A stretch of DNA of 64,000 nucleotides from AR5 sp041497115 (GCA_041497115.1 JBGQFW010000002.1:1-64000); one strand, 5' to 3'. Positions 42,644 through 51,091 are shown, counted from the first letter of the stretch. Translations and numbers: made by a program. The notes: generated by a model from the sequence alone, not told the origin.

Positions 42644-42688
42644 TGTACGCGGTGTACGCCGTGTGGGCGGTGTACGCGGTGTCGCAGG
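42644..42688. repeat. Degenerate 9-bp tandem repeat
   Basis: Four to five consecutive 9-mers close to TGTACGCGG: TGTACGCGG (first base is T at 42644), TGTACGCCG, TGTGGGCGG, TGTACGCGG, then TGTCGCAGG. It lies between the molybdopterin hydroxylase and VOC genes with no visible coding role. Confidence 0.7.
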
Positions 42689-42730
42689 ACCGAGCCGGCG
42701 CCAGCCGGCTCGAGACGCGAACGGGGGAGT

Positions 42731-45067
42731 TCAAACAATCCCGAGCGCGCGCAGGACGCGCTCGGGCGTGATCGGCTGGTCGGAGATCAGCGCGCCGAAC
42801 GGCGCGAGCGCGTCGTTCACGGCGTTGAGGATCGCCGCCGGCGCCCCCGTGGTGCCGGCCTCGCCGGCGCCCTTGAAGCCGCCGGCCACCGAGGGCGCCG
42901 GGGTCTCCAGGTGGTGCAGGTCGAACGACGGCAGGTCGGCGGCGGTGGGCACCGCGTAGTCCATGAGGCTGCCGGTGAGGAGCTGACCAGCGTCGTCGTA
43001 CACGCAGTGCTCCCACAGCGCGCCGCCCGCCCCCTGGGCGATCCCGCCGGCGATCTGCCCCTCGACGAGGGCCGGATTGACGATGCGCCCGCAGTCGTCC
43101 ACCGCGACATAGCGCACGAGCCGCACGCGTCCCGTCTCGACGTCCACCTCGACCACCGCGAGGTGGGCGCCGTTGGTGAACGTCCCCGCCTGCGGATTGG
43201 TGTAGTGCACGGTCGCCTCGAGGCTCGGCTCGAGCCCCTTGAGCGCGTTCGAGCGGAAGTGCACGGTGCGGGCGAGCTCCGCGTACCCGAGGCTGCGGTC
43301 GGGCGCGCCGCGCACGGCGGCGCGCGCCCCGCCGAGCTCGATGTCGTCGGGCGCGGCTTCGAGCAGGACGCCGGCGACCGCGCGGATCTTGACGGCCAGC
43401 GCGCGCGCCGCCAGCAGCGTCGCGCTACCGCCGATCGGCATCCCCCGGCTCGCCCAGGTGCCGCCGCCGTACGGCGTCACCGCGGTGTCGCCCGACAGCA
43501 CGCTCACCGCCTCGACCGGCAGCGCCAGCTCGTCGGCGACGATCTGGGCGAGCGCGGTCGGCGTCCCCTGCCCCTGGTTGGTCACGCCGACGAGCGCGGT
43601 CACCGTCCCCGACGGCTCCAGGCGCAGCGTGGCGCCGTCCTGGCCGGAGATCGGCGCGCCGCCGACGCCGTAGAACTGCGCCCCCGGTCCGGTCAATTCG
43701 AGAAAACACGCCAGCCCGATTCCGAGATGACGACCCCGGGCGCGTCCCGCGGCCTGCTCGCGGCGCAGCTCATCGTAGCGCGCGACCTCCAGCAGCCGGG
43801 CGAGGGCGCGCTGGTAGGAGCCGCTGTCGTAGACGGTCCCGGTCGGCGACGTCCACGGCAGCTCGTCGGCGCCGATGAGGTTGCGACGGCGCACCTCGGC
43901 GGGGTCGAGGGCCAGGTCGCGCGCAATCTGGTCGAGCAGGCTCTCGGTGACGGCGGCGGCGATCGGATGGCCGACCGCGCGGTACTGGGAGGTCACGCCC
44001 TTGTGCTGCGCGACGACGGCGAGCGTCCCGTCGTAGTGGCGGAGCCGGTAGGGACCGGGCAGCAGCCGCAGCACCTGGCCGCCCTCGACGACGCTCGAGC
44101 GGGGGAACGCCGAGTACGGCCCGACGGGAGCGACGATCCGCGCCCGCATGCCGGTGAGCCGGCCGTCGGCGTCGGTCCCGACCTCGACCTCGATCGCCTG
44201 CTCGCGGGCGTGGATGTCGGAGCAGAACGACTCGCAGCGGCCGGCGACCCACTTCACCGGGCGTCCGAGCGTGAGCGCGAGCGCGACGGCGGCAAGATCG
44301 TCCTGGTAGACGTGGATCTTGATCCCGAACGAGCCGCCGACGTCGGGGGCGATCACCCGCAGGCGGTGCTCGGGCAGGTCGAAGAGATCGGCGAGCACCG
44401 CCTGCATCATGTGCGGCACCTGGGTGGACATCCACACGGTGAGGGCGCGCGTGGCGGGCTCGAAGTCGGCGACGAGGCCGCGCGGCTCCAGCGGCACGCC
44501 GGTGTGGCGGCCGGTCGTGAAGCGGCGGCGCCAGACGCGCGCGGAGGCGCGCAGCGCGCCGTCGGCGGCGCCGCCGGCCAGGCGCGCCTCGTAGATCACG
44601 TTGTCGCCCAGCTCGGGATGGACGAGCGGCGCCCCCGGCGACCGCGCCGCCTCCGGCGACAGCACCGGCGGCAGCGGCTCGTAGCGGACGGTCACGCGGG
44701 CGGCCGCGTCGGCGGCGGCGGCGGCCGTCTCCGCCGCGAGCGCGACGATCGGCTCGCCGACGTAGCGCACGCGCTCGACCGCCAACGGCAGCATCGCGCC
44801 GGCCTTCATCCCCTGATAGTGGTGGAGGATCCCGCGACACGGCTTGCAGAGGCGGCGCGCGTCCTCGCCGATGAGGACGGCGACGACTCCGGGGGCGCGG
44901 CGCGCGGCCTCCACGCGCACGGCGGCGAGGCGGGCGTGGGCGTGGGCGCTGCGGACGAAGGCGACGTGGACCAGGCGCGCCGGCGTGAGATCGTCGACGT
45001 AGCGCCCGCGGCCGGTCAGGAGGCGGGGATCGTCCGCTCGCCGGATCGGCGCGCCCACGTGCGGCAC
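42731..45067 (-). CDS. Xanthine-dehydrogenase/CoxL-family molybdopterin-binding subunit
   Basis: 778 residues from GTG 45067, placed 7 nt after TAGACT. The N-terminal Ald_Xan_dh_C domain begins RRADDPRLLTGRGRYVDDL. Molybdopterin-binding loops: PDVGGSFGIKIHVYQDDLA, SQYRAVGHP and TNQGQGTPTALAQIVADEL. The active-site Glu lies in FKGAGEAGTTGAP. CO-dehydrogenase's AYRCSFR loop is absent, so it is a hydroxylase for an organic substrate. No FAD or 2Fe-2S subunit gene is adjacent, which is unusual for this heterotrimer family. Confidence 0.88.
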   Translation of the reverse strand: MPHVGAPIRRADDPRLLTGRGRYVDDLTPARLVHVAFVRSAHAHARLAAVRVEAARRAPGVVAVLIGEDARRLCKPCRGILHHYQGMKAGAMLPLAVERVRYVGEPIVALAAETAAAAADAAARVTVRYEPLPPVLSPEAARSPGAPLVHPELGDNVIYEARLAGGAADGALRASARVWRRRFTTGRHTGVPLEPRGLVADFEPATRALTVWMSTQVPHMMQAVLADLFDLPEHRLRVIAPDVGGSFGIKIHVYQDDLAAVALALTLGRPVKWVAGRCESFCSDIHAREQAIEVEVGTDADGRLTGMRARIVAPVGPYSAFPRSSVVEGGQVLRLLPGPYRLRHYDGTLAVVAQHKGVTSQYRAVGHPIAAAVTESLLDQIARDLALDPAEVRRRNLIGADELPWTSPTGTVYDSGSYQRALARLLEVARYDELRREQAAGRARGRHLGIGLACFLELTGPGAQFYGVGGAPISGQDGATLRLEPSGTVTALVGVTNQGQGTPTALAQIVADELALPVEAVSVLSGDTAVTPYGGGTWASRGMPIGGSATLLAARALAVKIRAVAGVLLEAAPDDIELGGARAAVRGAPDRSLGYAELARTVHFRSNALKGLEPSLEATVHYTNPQAGTFTNGAHLAVVEVDVETGRVRLVRYVAVDDCGRIVNPALVEGQIAGGIAQGAGGALWEHCVYDDAGQLLTGSLMDYAVPTAADLPSFDLHHLETPAPSVAGGFKGAGEAGTTGAPAAILNAVNDALAPFGALISDQPITPERVLRALGIV

Positions 45068-45074
45068 GCGCGGG

Positions 45075-45080
45075 AGTCTA
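45075..45080 (-). promoter_or_regulatory. -10-like TAGACT before the molybdopterin subunit gene
   Basis: TAGACT lies 7 nt before GTG 45067 and supports that start codon. No Shine-Dalgarno lies between, so the mRNA would be leaderless. Confidence 0.5.
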
Positions 45081-45086
45081 GCACGA

Positions 45087-45115
45087 TTGACACGACCGCC
45101 CGCCGCCCCTATCAT
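45087..45115 (+). promoter_or_regulatory. Sigma70-like promoter for the binding-protein gene at 45160
   Basis: TTGACA (45087-45092), 17-nt spacer, TATCAT (45110-45115). It gives a leader of about 38 nt with GAGGAGG before ATG 45160. This is the best match to the sigma70 consensus in the window. Confidence 0.75.
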
Positions 45116-45159
45116 CGCGCCACTCAAGAAGGAACGGTCGCTCACAGAGGAGGCGCCGG

Positions 45160-46416
45160 ATGACTCGACGCGGAGTTCTCGCGATACTTCTCCTGGCTGC
45201 GGTGATGCTCTGGGGCTTCGGGGACGCCGGCGCCCAGGGCGCCAAGCCGATCAAGATCGGCTTCGGCATGGCGCTCACCGGCGGCCTGGCCGGCAACGGG
45301 CAGGGCGCGTTGCTCGCGATGCAGATCTGGCGGGACGACGTCAACAAGGCCGGCGGGATCCTCGGCCGGCCGATCGAGCTCGTCTACTACGACGACCAGA
45401 CGAACCCCGCGACCGTGCCCCAGATCTACACCAAGCTCCTCGACGTCGACAAAGTCGACTTCGTCGTCTCCGGCTACGGAACGAACCTCATCGCGCCGGC
45501 GATGCCGCTGGTGATGGAGCGCAAGCTCACCTTCATGGGGCTGTTCGGCCTCGGCAACAACGAGAAGTACAACTACTCGCGCTACTTCCAGATCTCGCCG
45601 GGCGGGCCTCATCCGACCGCGTCGTTCTCCGAGGGGTTCTTCGAGCTGGCGGCCCGCCAGAACCCGCGCCCCAAGACGGTGGCGCTGGTCGGCGCCGACG
45701 CCGAGTTCCCGCAGAACGCGCTGATCGGCGCCCGCGAGCACGTCAAGCGGCTCGGCTTCCAGACGGTGTACGACAAGACGTATCCGCCCAACACGGTGGA
45801 CTACACGCCGATCGCGCGGGCGATCAAGGCGCTCAACCCCGACGTCGTCTTCGTCGCGTCCTATCCGCCCGACTCGACCGGCATGGTCCTGGCCTCGCAG
45901 GAAGTCGGCCTCGAGCCCAAGCTGTTCGGTGGCGGCATGGTGGGGCTGCACTTCACGGCGCTGCTCACCAAGCTCGGCCCCAAGCTCAACGGCATCGTGG
46001 ACTACGGCTTCTGGGTCCCCGAGCCGACCATGAAGTTCCCCGGCGTCGAGGCATTTCTGCAGAAGTATCAGCCGGCGGCGGTCAAGGCGAACGTCGATCC
46101 GCTCGGCTACTACCTGCCCCCGTGGGCCTACGCCAACATGCAGGTGCTCGGCCAGGCCATCGAGGGCACCAAGGGGCTCGACCAGGGGAAGATCGCCGAC
46201 TACATCCACGCCCACGAGTTCGACACGGTCATCGGCAAGGTGAAGTTCGGCCCCGACGGCGAGTGGGCGAAGGCGCGGATGATCACGATCCAGTTCCAGG
46301 GCATCCAGGGCAGCGACCCCGAGCAGTTCAAGCAGCACGGCAAGCAGGCGATCGTCTACCCCGAGCAGTTCAAGTCGGGCAATCTCGTCTACCCCTACTC
46401 GGCGGCGCGGAAGTAG
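45160..46416 (+). CDS. Branched-chain amino-acid-type ABC substrate-binding protein
   Basis: 418 residues: signal peptide (MTRRGVLAILLLAAVMLWGF, cleavage near AQG), then the periplasmic-binding type I fold with IKIGFGMALTGGLAGNGQGA, LGRPIELVYYDDQTNP, a central VALVGADAEFPQNALIG and AIKALNPDVVFVASYPP. Such LivJ/amide-binding-like proteins bind amino acids, amides or aromatic acids for an ABC transporter. No liv permease or ATPase is adjacent. A strong promoter and GAGGAGG precede it. Confidence 0.9.
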   Translation: MTRRGVLAILLLAAVMLWGFGDAGAQGAKPIKIGFGMALTGGLAGNGQGALLAMQIWRDDVNKAGGILGRPIELVYYDDQTNPATVPQIYTKLLDVDKVDFVVSGYGTNLIAPAMPLVMERKLTFMGLFGLGNNEKYNYSRYFQISPGGPHPTASFSEGFFELAARQNPRPKTVALVGADAEFPQNALIGAREHVKRLGFQTVYDKTYPPNTVDYTPIARAIKALNPDVVFVASYPPDSTGMVLASQEVGLEPKLFGGGMVGLHFTALLTKLGPKLNGIVDYGFWVPEPTMKFPGVEAFLQKYQPAAVKANVDPLGYYLPPWAYANMQVLGQAIEGTKGLDQGKIADYIHAHEFDTVIGKVKFGPDGEWAKARMITIQFQGIQGSDPEQFKQHGKQAIVYPEQFKSGNLVYPYSAARK

Positions 46417-46481
46417 CCGCCTGACCTCCCGCGCGTGGCGGGGCGGCGCGCCGTGTCAGGCGCGCCGCTCCCCGCGCGCCC

Positions 46482-46712
46482 TCAGTCGCAGTAGTGGCGC
46501 CAGTCGATGATCGGCGCGGCGTCGCGGCAGAGCCGCCGCGCGCCGCCGCACCCCTGGGTCACGCCGATCGCCGAGCGCGCGCTGTCGCCGAAGCAGCCGG
46601 TCATCGTCAGATCGGCGTAGCGCCGCTCGTTCTCGCGCCAGGCGAGGACCATCAGCGACACGACCAGCGCGGCCATGACGAGCCACGCGACGGCCTGCGT
46701 CCGCCACGGCAT
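46482..46712 (-). CDS. Small membrane-anchored protein (76 residues)
   Basis: Starts at ATG 46712, 2 nt after the stop of the EEP nuclease gene. One N-terminal transmembrane segment (about residues 6-25, TQAVAWLVMAALVVSLMVL) is followed by about 50 residues with four Cys (TGCFGD, TQGCGG, RRLCRD, HYCD), which could form disulfides outside the membrane. No family recognised. Confidence 0.6.
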   Translation of the reverse strand: MPWRTQAVAWLVMAALVVSLMVLAWRENERRYADLTMTGCFGDSARSAIGVTQGCGGARRLCRDAAPIIDWRHYCD

Positions 46713-46714
46713 CG

Positions 46715-47455
46715 TCAGCCGGCCAGATCGAGGACCAGCGCGGCATGGTCGCTGAGCCGGTCGCGGCGGCCCCGGCGCGCCGCCCCGCCCCACGTATGCA
46801 CCGCGTCCTCGAGGTGTCCCAGCAGCGCCGGGTTCACGAAGGCCTGGTCGATGCGAAAGCCGTTGCGCCCGTTGGGCGAGTACCACGTGTAGGCGCGCTC
46901 GACCGGTCGCAGGTGGCGGAAGGCGTCGAACCAGCCGCACCCGGCGAGCGCGTCGATCCACCCCTCCTCGCGCAGGCTGAAGGCGGGCGCCTCCTCGTCG
47001 AGGCCGCGGCGGCCGGAGTTGGTGTCGCCGACGAAGAGCGCGGGGCCCAGCCGCCAGCGCCGGGCGCAGCCCAGCACCGCGTCGAGGAACGGGTACTTGC
47101 GCCCCGTCACGCGGTTGGGCACGTGGAGCGCGCCGATCACGAGGGGCGCCGGGGCCTGCACCCGGACGGCCAGCCAGCGCGCGCGGTCGGCGGGCGCGGC
47201 GCCAAGCCGCAGGCGGCGCAGCGGCCAGCGCGCCGCCACGAGCAGCGCGTTGCGCGCCGGCCGCCGCGGATCGGCGGTCGTGAGCTGGTGGCCGAGCCCC
47301 GCCCTCGCCAGCGCCACCGCCAGCGCCGCGCTCGGCGGCGTGGCGCGGAACTCGGAGAGCGCGACCACGTCGGGCGCCCAGCGGCCGAGCTGGCGCGCGA
47401 TCCCACCGGCCCGCCGCCCGCCGCCCGCTCGGATGTTCCAGGCCACGATGCGCAT
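46715..47455 (-). CDS. Endonuclease/exonuclease/phosphatase family protein
   Basis: 246 residues from ATG 47455. EEP active-site motifs: VAWNIRAGGG at the N-terminus, the metal Glu in VALSEFRA, VGDTNSG, and the C-terminal SDHAALV. A central TWYSPNGRNGFRIDQAFV matches ExoIII-like nucleases. It may act on DNA, RNA or a phosphoester; no signal peptide, so cytoplasmic. TACAAT lies 9 nt upstream of the start. Confidence 0.85.
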   Translation of the reverse strand: MRIVAWNIRAGGGRRAGGIARQLGRWAPDVVALSEFRATPPSAALAVALARAGLGHQLTTADPRRPARNALLVAARWPLRRLRLGAAPADRARWLAVRVQAPAPLVIGALHVPNRVTGRKYPFLDAVLGCARRWRLGPALFVGDTNSGRRGLDEEAPAFSLREEGWIDALAGCGWFDAFRHLRPVERAYTWYSPNGRNGFRIDQAFVNPALLGHLEDAVHTWGGAARRGRRDRLSDHAALVLDLAG

Positions 47456-47492
47456 CGGGCGATGATTGTAGCGCGAGGATCGCACGGGGATT

Positions 47493-47515
47493 GGGCAGCG
47501 GGCCTGCCGCTGCCC
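47493..47515. promoter_or_regulatory. Perfect 9-bp inverted repeat upstream of the nitrite reductase operon
   Basis: GGGCAGCGG and CCGCTGCCC around GCCTG. It lies 85 bp upstream of the sigma54-like site, in a position where an enhancer-binding regulator could act. A terminator role is also possible. Confidence 0.4.
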
Positions 47516-47599
47516 GCACCTTCAGCAATGCCGCGCGCGCCCGCCCGGCCCCCGCCGAAGGACGCCGTGCATTCCGGGGACTTGCCGCGCCGCGCCGGC

Positions 47600-47615
47600 T
47601 GGCACGGCACTTGTT
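47600..47615 (+). promoter_or_regulatory. Candidate sigma54 promoter of the nitrite reductase operon
   Basis: TGGCACGGCACTTGTT matches TGGCACG-N4-TTGCW except for T in place of the -12 C. It lies 80 bp upstream of GTG 47696. Sigma54 control is common for nitrogen-assimilation genes. Confidence 0.45.
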
Positions 47616-47643
47616 ACTCCCGGCCCGGGGGCCCGATGCGGGG

Positions 47644-47676
47644 CGCCCGATGAAGGCAAGGGCGCCTTCCTGTTGC
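47644..47676. repeat. Relative of the 9.4-kb direct repeat, with GAAGGC/GCCTTC hairpin
   Basis: Starts GCGCCCGATGAAGGC, identical over 15 bp to the repeat at 9375 and 9444, and about 12 of the next 18 bases also match. Here GAAGGC and GCCTTC form a short stem in the leader of the nitrite reductase gene, close to its AGGAGG (47684-47689). Confidence 0.6.
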
Positions 47677-47695
47677 CGTGCGCAGGAGGCGCCGT

Positions 47696-49558
47696 GTGAA
47701 CCGGATCGAGCAGATCAAGTCGGTGAAGGACGGCCTCGACGTCGGCGAGGCGATCCCGCGCTACGCCGCCGAGGGCTTCGAGGCGATCGAGGAGGGCGAC
47801 CTCGAGCGGCTGAAGTGGTGGGGCCTCTTCGTGCGCAAGCACACCCCCGGCTACTTCATGATGCGCATCCGCATCCCCAACGGGATGACCACCGCCGCCC
47901 AGCTGCGCGTCCTCGGCGACCTCGCCAACCAGCACGGGCGCGGGCTGGCCGACATCACGACGCGCCAGCAGCTCCAGCTGCGCTGGCTCACGATCGGCGA
48001 CGTTCCCGTCGTGCTCGAGCGGCTGCGCGCGGCGGGGCTGGTGACGCTGCAGACCGGCATGGACAACATCCGCAACGTCGTGGGGTGCGCGGTGGCCGGG
48101 CTCACCCGCGGCGAGCTGCTCGACGCCTCGCCGGTGGCGCGCGCGTTCAGCGAGGCGTTCGTCGGCGATCGCGCGTTCACCAACCTGCCGCGCAAGTTCA
48201 ACGTGACGATCACCGGCTGCCGCGACAACTGCACCCACGCCGAGACCCAGGACCTGGCCCTCGTCCCCGCCACGCGCGAGGTGGCCGGCGCCGCCGTCGC
48301 CGGCTTCAACGTCCTCGTCGGCGGCAAGAACGGCTCGGGCGGTTACCGCATCGCGACGCCGCTCGACGTCTGGGTCCCGCCCGGGGAGGCGGTCGCGCTC
48401 TGCCGCGCGGTCGTGCTGCTCTTCCGCGATCACGGCAGCCGTGACGCGCGCAACAAGATCCGCCTCGCCTTCCTGGTGGACGCCTGGGGCGCGGCGCGCT
48501 TCCGCTCGGCGCTGGAGGGGCGGCTCGGCCACGAGCTGGTCCCCGCGGGCACCGACGCGCGGCTGGCGACGGCGGCCGACCACGTCGGCGTCTTCCGCCA
48601 GCAGCAGGCGGGGCTGAACTACGCGGGGCTGCTGGTGCCGGTCGGCCGCCTCACCGGCGACCAGCTGGTCGAGCTGGCCCGGCTCGCCGAGCGCTACGGC
48701 ACCGGCGACGTCCGGCTCACGCCCGATCAGAACGTCGTGATCCCCCACGTGCCCGACCCCAAGGTCGGCGACCTCACGACCGAGCCGCTGCTCAAGGTGC
48801 TGCGCTACGACCCCTCGGAGATCATGCGCGGGCTCGTGAGCTGCACCGGGGTCGAGTTCTGCAACCTCGCCGTCATCGAGACCAAGAGCCGGGCGCTGCA
48901 GATCGCGCGCACGCTGGAGGCGAAGATCCACCGCCGCACGCCGATCCGCATCGCCTGGTCGGGGTGCCCGGCCGGCTGCGGCAACCACACCGTGTCGGAC
49001 ATCGGCCTGCTCGGCGTCAAGACGAGCGTGGACGGCAAGCCGGTGGACGCCGTCGACATCTTCGTCGGCGGCTCGTCGGGGCCGCGGGCCAATCACGGCG
49101 TGCGGATCCTCGAGAACGTCCCCTGCCGCCGCCTGCCCGAGGTGCTGGAGGGGCTGGTCCGCCACTACGAGCCGGACAAGGTCCGCCGCCAGCTGCGCGC
49201 CCTCGCGTCGCCGGCGGCGACGCCGGTCCCGCCCCCGCCGGTCTCCCAGGCGCGCGCGCCGGGGCGGCCGGTCATCGGGCCCGGCGAGCCGGCCGAGGGC
49301 ACCGGCAAGGCGCTCACGGTCAACGGCGTGGAGGTCGCCGTGTTCCGCTGCGGCGGCCACCTCTACGCGCTGGCCAATGCCTGTCCGCACGCCGGCGGGT
49401 CGCTGGCCGGCGGCGAGCTCGAGGGCGACGAGGTCGTCTGCCCGCTGCACGGCCATCGCTTCAACGTCAAGACGGGCGCCTGCTCGACCGATCCGGCGCT
49501 GCGGGCGACGACCTTTCCGGTGACGCCGCACGCGGGCGGTCTCACCGTCGAGACCTGA
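47696..49558 (+). CDS. Siroheme nitrite/sulfite reductase fused to a C-terminal Rieske domain
   Basis: 620 residues from GTG 47696 (AGGAGG 6 nt upstream). Two ferredoxin-like/siroheme repeats: RKHTPGYFMMRIRIPNG, DITTRQQLQLRW, TITGCRDNCTHAE. The [4Fe-4S]-siroheme cysteines are CTGVEFC and SGCPAGCGNH (about residues 382-425). After a proline-rich linker (about 505-525), a Rieske domain has CPHAGG and CPLHGHRF (about 562-587). It reduces nitrite to ammonia or sulfite to sulfide in the cytoplasm. The Rieske piece is NirD-like; this fusion to a NirA-like enzyme is unusual to me. Siroheme synthesis genes follow. Confidence 0.9.
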   Translation: MNRIEQIKSVKDGLDVGEAIPRYAAEGFEAIEEGDLERLKWWGLFVRKHTPGYFMMRIRIPNGMTTAAQLRVLGDLANQHGRGLADITTRQQLQLRWLTIGDVPVVLERLRAAGLVTLQTGMDNIRNVVGCAVAGLTRGELLDASPVARAFSEAFVGDRAFTNLPRKFNVTITGCRDNCTHAETQDLALVPATREVAGAAVAGFNVLVGGKNGSGGYRIATPLDVWVPPGEAVALCRAVVLLFRDHGSRDARNKIRLAFLVDAWGAARFRSALEGRLGHELVPAGTDARLATAADHVGVFRQQQAGLNYAGLLVPVGRLTGDQLVELARLAERYGTGDVRLTPDQNVVIPHVPDPKVGDLTTEPLLKVLRYDPSEIMRGLVSCTGVEFCNLAVIETKSRALQIARTLEAKIHRRTPIRIAWSGCPAGCGNHTVSDIGLLGVKTSVDGKPVDAVDIFVGGSSGPRANHGVRILENVPCRRLPEVLEGLVRHYEPDKVRRQLRALASPAATPVPPPPVSQARAPGRPVIGPGEPAEGTGKALTVNGVEVAVFRCGGHLYALANACPHAGGSLAGGELEGDEVVCPLHGHRFNVKTGACSTDPALRATTFPVTPHAGGLTVET

Positions 49559-49566
49559 GAGCCGGC

Positions 49567-50139
49567 GTGGGCTTCTTCCCCGTCGTGCTCGACCTGACCG
49601 GCCGGCCGTGTCTCGTCGTCGGCGGCGGCGCCGTCGCCGAGCGCAAGGCGCAGGCGCTGCTCGACGCGGCGGCGCGCGTGACCGTGATCAGCCCGACGCT
49701 CACGCCGCGGCTGGCGGCGTGGGCGGAGGCCCGCGCGCTGCGCCACGTCGCCGGCGCCTACCGGCGCGGTGACGTGGCGGGCTACGCGCTGGTCTTCGTC
49801 GCGACCGACGATCGCGCGCTGAACGCCGGGGTCGCCGCCGAGGCGCGCGCCCTCGGAGTCTGGATCAACGCCGCCGACGACCCGCCGCACTGCGATTTCA
49901 TCCTGCCTTCGGTGCTCCGGCGCGGCGCGCTCACGGTGGCGGTCTCCACCGGCGGCACCAGCCCGGCGCTGGCGCGCGCGGTGCGCGAGGAGCTGGACGC
50001 GCACCTCACCGACGACTACCGCGTGCTGGCCACCGTCGCGGCCGAGACGCGGCGCGAGTTGCGCGGGGCCGGCGCCGCCCCCGACGCCGAGACGTGGCGG
50101 CGCGCGCTGCGGGCGCTGCTGGCGGCCCCGTGCGGGTAG
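49567..50139 (+). CDS. Precorrin-2 dehydrogenase / sirohydrochlorin ferrochelatase (Met8/CysG-N type)
   Basis: 190 residues from GTG 49567. NAD-binding loop VVGGGAVAERKAQALLDA (about residue 13), the strand VFVATDDRALNAGV, and the catalytic region NAADDPPHCDFILPSVLRRG containing the Asp and the substrate loop STGGTSPALARAVREEL. It oxidises precorrin-2 and inserts iron to make siroheme for the reductase encoded 8 nt upstream. The 3' end overlaps cobA by 10 nt. Confidence 0.93.
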   Translation: MGFFPVVLDLTGRPCLVVGGGAVAERKAQALLDAAARVTVISPTLTPRLAAWAEARALRHVAGAYRRGDVAGYALVFVATDDRALNAGVAAEARALGVWINAADDPPHCDFILPSVLRRGALTVAVSTGGTSPALARAVREELDAHLTDDYRVLATVAAETRRELRGAGAAPDAETWRRALRALLAAPCG

Positions 50140-50924
50140 GCCGCGTCCACCTGGTCGGCGCCGGCCCCGGCGATCCGGGGCTGCTCACCCTGCGCGGGCG
50201 CGCGGCGCTCCGCCGCGCCGACGTCGTCGTCTACGACCGCCTGGTCGACCCGCGCGTGCTGGCGCTGGCTCCCCCTCGCGCGCTGCGCGTCTTCGCGGGC
50301 AAGGCCTCCGGCTGCCACACGCTGCCGCAGGCGGCGATCAACGCGCTGCTGATCGCCCACGCGGAGCGGGGCCGCCGCGTGGTGCGGCTCAAGGGCGGCG
50401 ATCCGTTCGTGTTCGGGCGGGGCGGCGAGGAAATGGAGGCGCTGGCGGCGCGCGGCATCGCGGTCACGGTCGTGCCCGGCGTGAGCGCGGCCCTCGCGGC
50501 GCCGGCCGCCGCCGGGATCCCGCTGACCCACCGGCGCCTGGCCTCGTCGTTCGCGGTGGTGACCGGTCACGAGGGCGACGGCAAGGACGCGCCGGCGGTG
50601 GACTGGGAGCGGCTGGCGACCGCCGCCGACACGCTCGTCGTGCTGATGGGGCTCGGGCGGCTGCCGGCGATCGTCGCCGCGCTGCGCGCCCACGGCCGCC
50701 ACGCCGACACGCCGGTCGCGCTGATCCGTGAGGGGACGACGTGCGGCCAGCAGACCGTCGTCGGCACGCTCGCCGACATCGTGGAGCGGGCGCGGGCGGC
50801 CGCGCTGACGCCGCCCGTGGTGATCGTGGTGGGCGACGTCGTCAGGCTGCGCGGGCGGCTCGCCCGCACAGGCCGCCCCCGGCGGCGCGTCGCCGGGCGG
50901 CCGCTACTCGTGCAGCAGGACTAG
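50130..50924 (+). CDS. cobA: Uroporphyrinogen-III C-methyltransferase
   Basis: 264 residues from GTG 50130, overlapping the precorrin-2 dehydrogenase gene. Motifs: HLVGAGPGDPGLLTLRG, VVYDRLV, VRLKGGDPFVFGRGGEE, VPGVSAALAAPAAAGIPLTHR, TLVVLMG and EGTTCGQQTVVGTL. It methylates uroporphyrinogen III at C2 and C7 to precorrin-2, the first step of siroheme. The three genes from 47696 form one siroheme-enzyme operon. Confidence 0.95.
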   Translation: MRVGRVHLVGAGPGDPGLLTLRGRAALRRADVVVYDRLVDPRVLALAPPRALRVFAGKASGCHTLPQAAINALLIAHAERGRRVVRLKGGDPFVFGRGGEEMEALAARGIAVTVVPGVSAALAAPAAAGIPLTHRRLASSFAVVTGHEGDGKDAPAVDWERLATAADTLVVLMGLGRLPAIVAALRAHGRHADTPVALIREGTTCGQQTVVGTLADIVERARAAALTPPVVIVVGDVVRLRGRLARTGRPRRRVAGRPLLVQQD

Positions 50925-51061
50925 GCGCGAACGCGCAGCGCGCGCCGGCGCCAGGCCGCGGCCAGGACCGCCGTCAGCCCCGCCGCCACCGTCACCTGCG
51001 CGGCGTCGATCGCCACGTAGACGACGCTGATCGCGAGCTCGCCGCTGATCCAGGACGCCAC
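50921..51061 (-). pseudogene. 3' remnant of a membrane protein gene
   Basis: Directly after the MFS stop, the minus strand encodes SLGFGAVASWISGELAISV, then VYVAIDAAQVTVAAGLTAV and a basic tail to a TAG at 50923-50921. It looks like the last one or two transmembrane helices of a membrane protein. No Shine-Dalgarno or ATG; GTG 51061 would give 46 residues. I take it as a gene end left by deletion; a tiny membrane protein is possible. Confidence 0.35.
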
Positions 51062-51091
51062 CGCGCCGAACCCGAGGCTGAAAGACGACGG

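Noticed and set aside
42644..42688. CRISPR-like repeat
   Set aside because: The units are 9 bp with no spacers and no cas genes; it is a simple tandem repeat.
42731..45067. Carbon monoxide dehydrogenase large subunit
   Set aside because: The CoxL-type AYRCSFR active-site loop is replaced by SQYRAVGHP, and coxM/coxS partners are missing.
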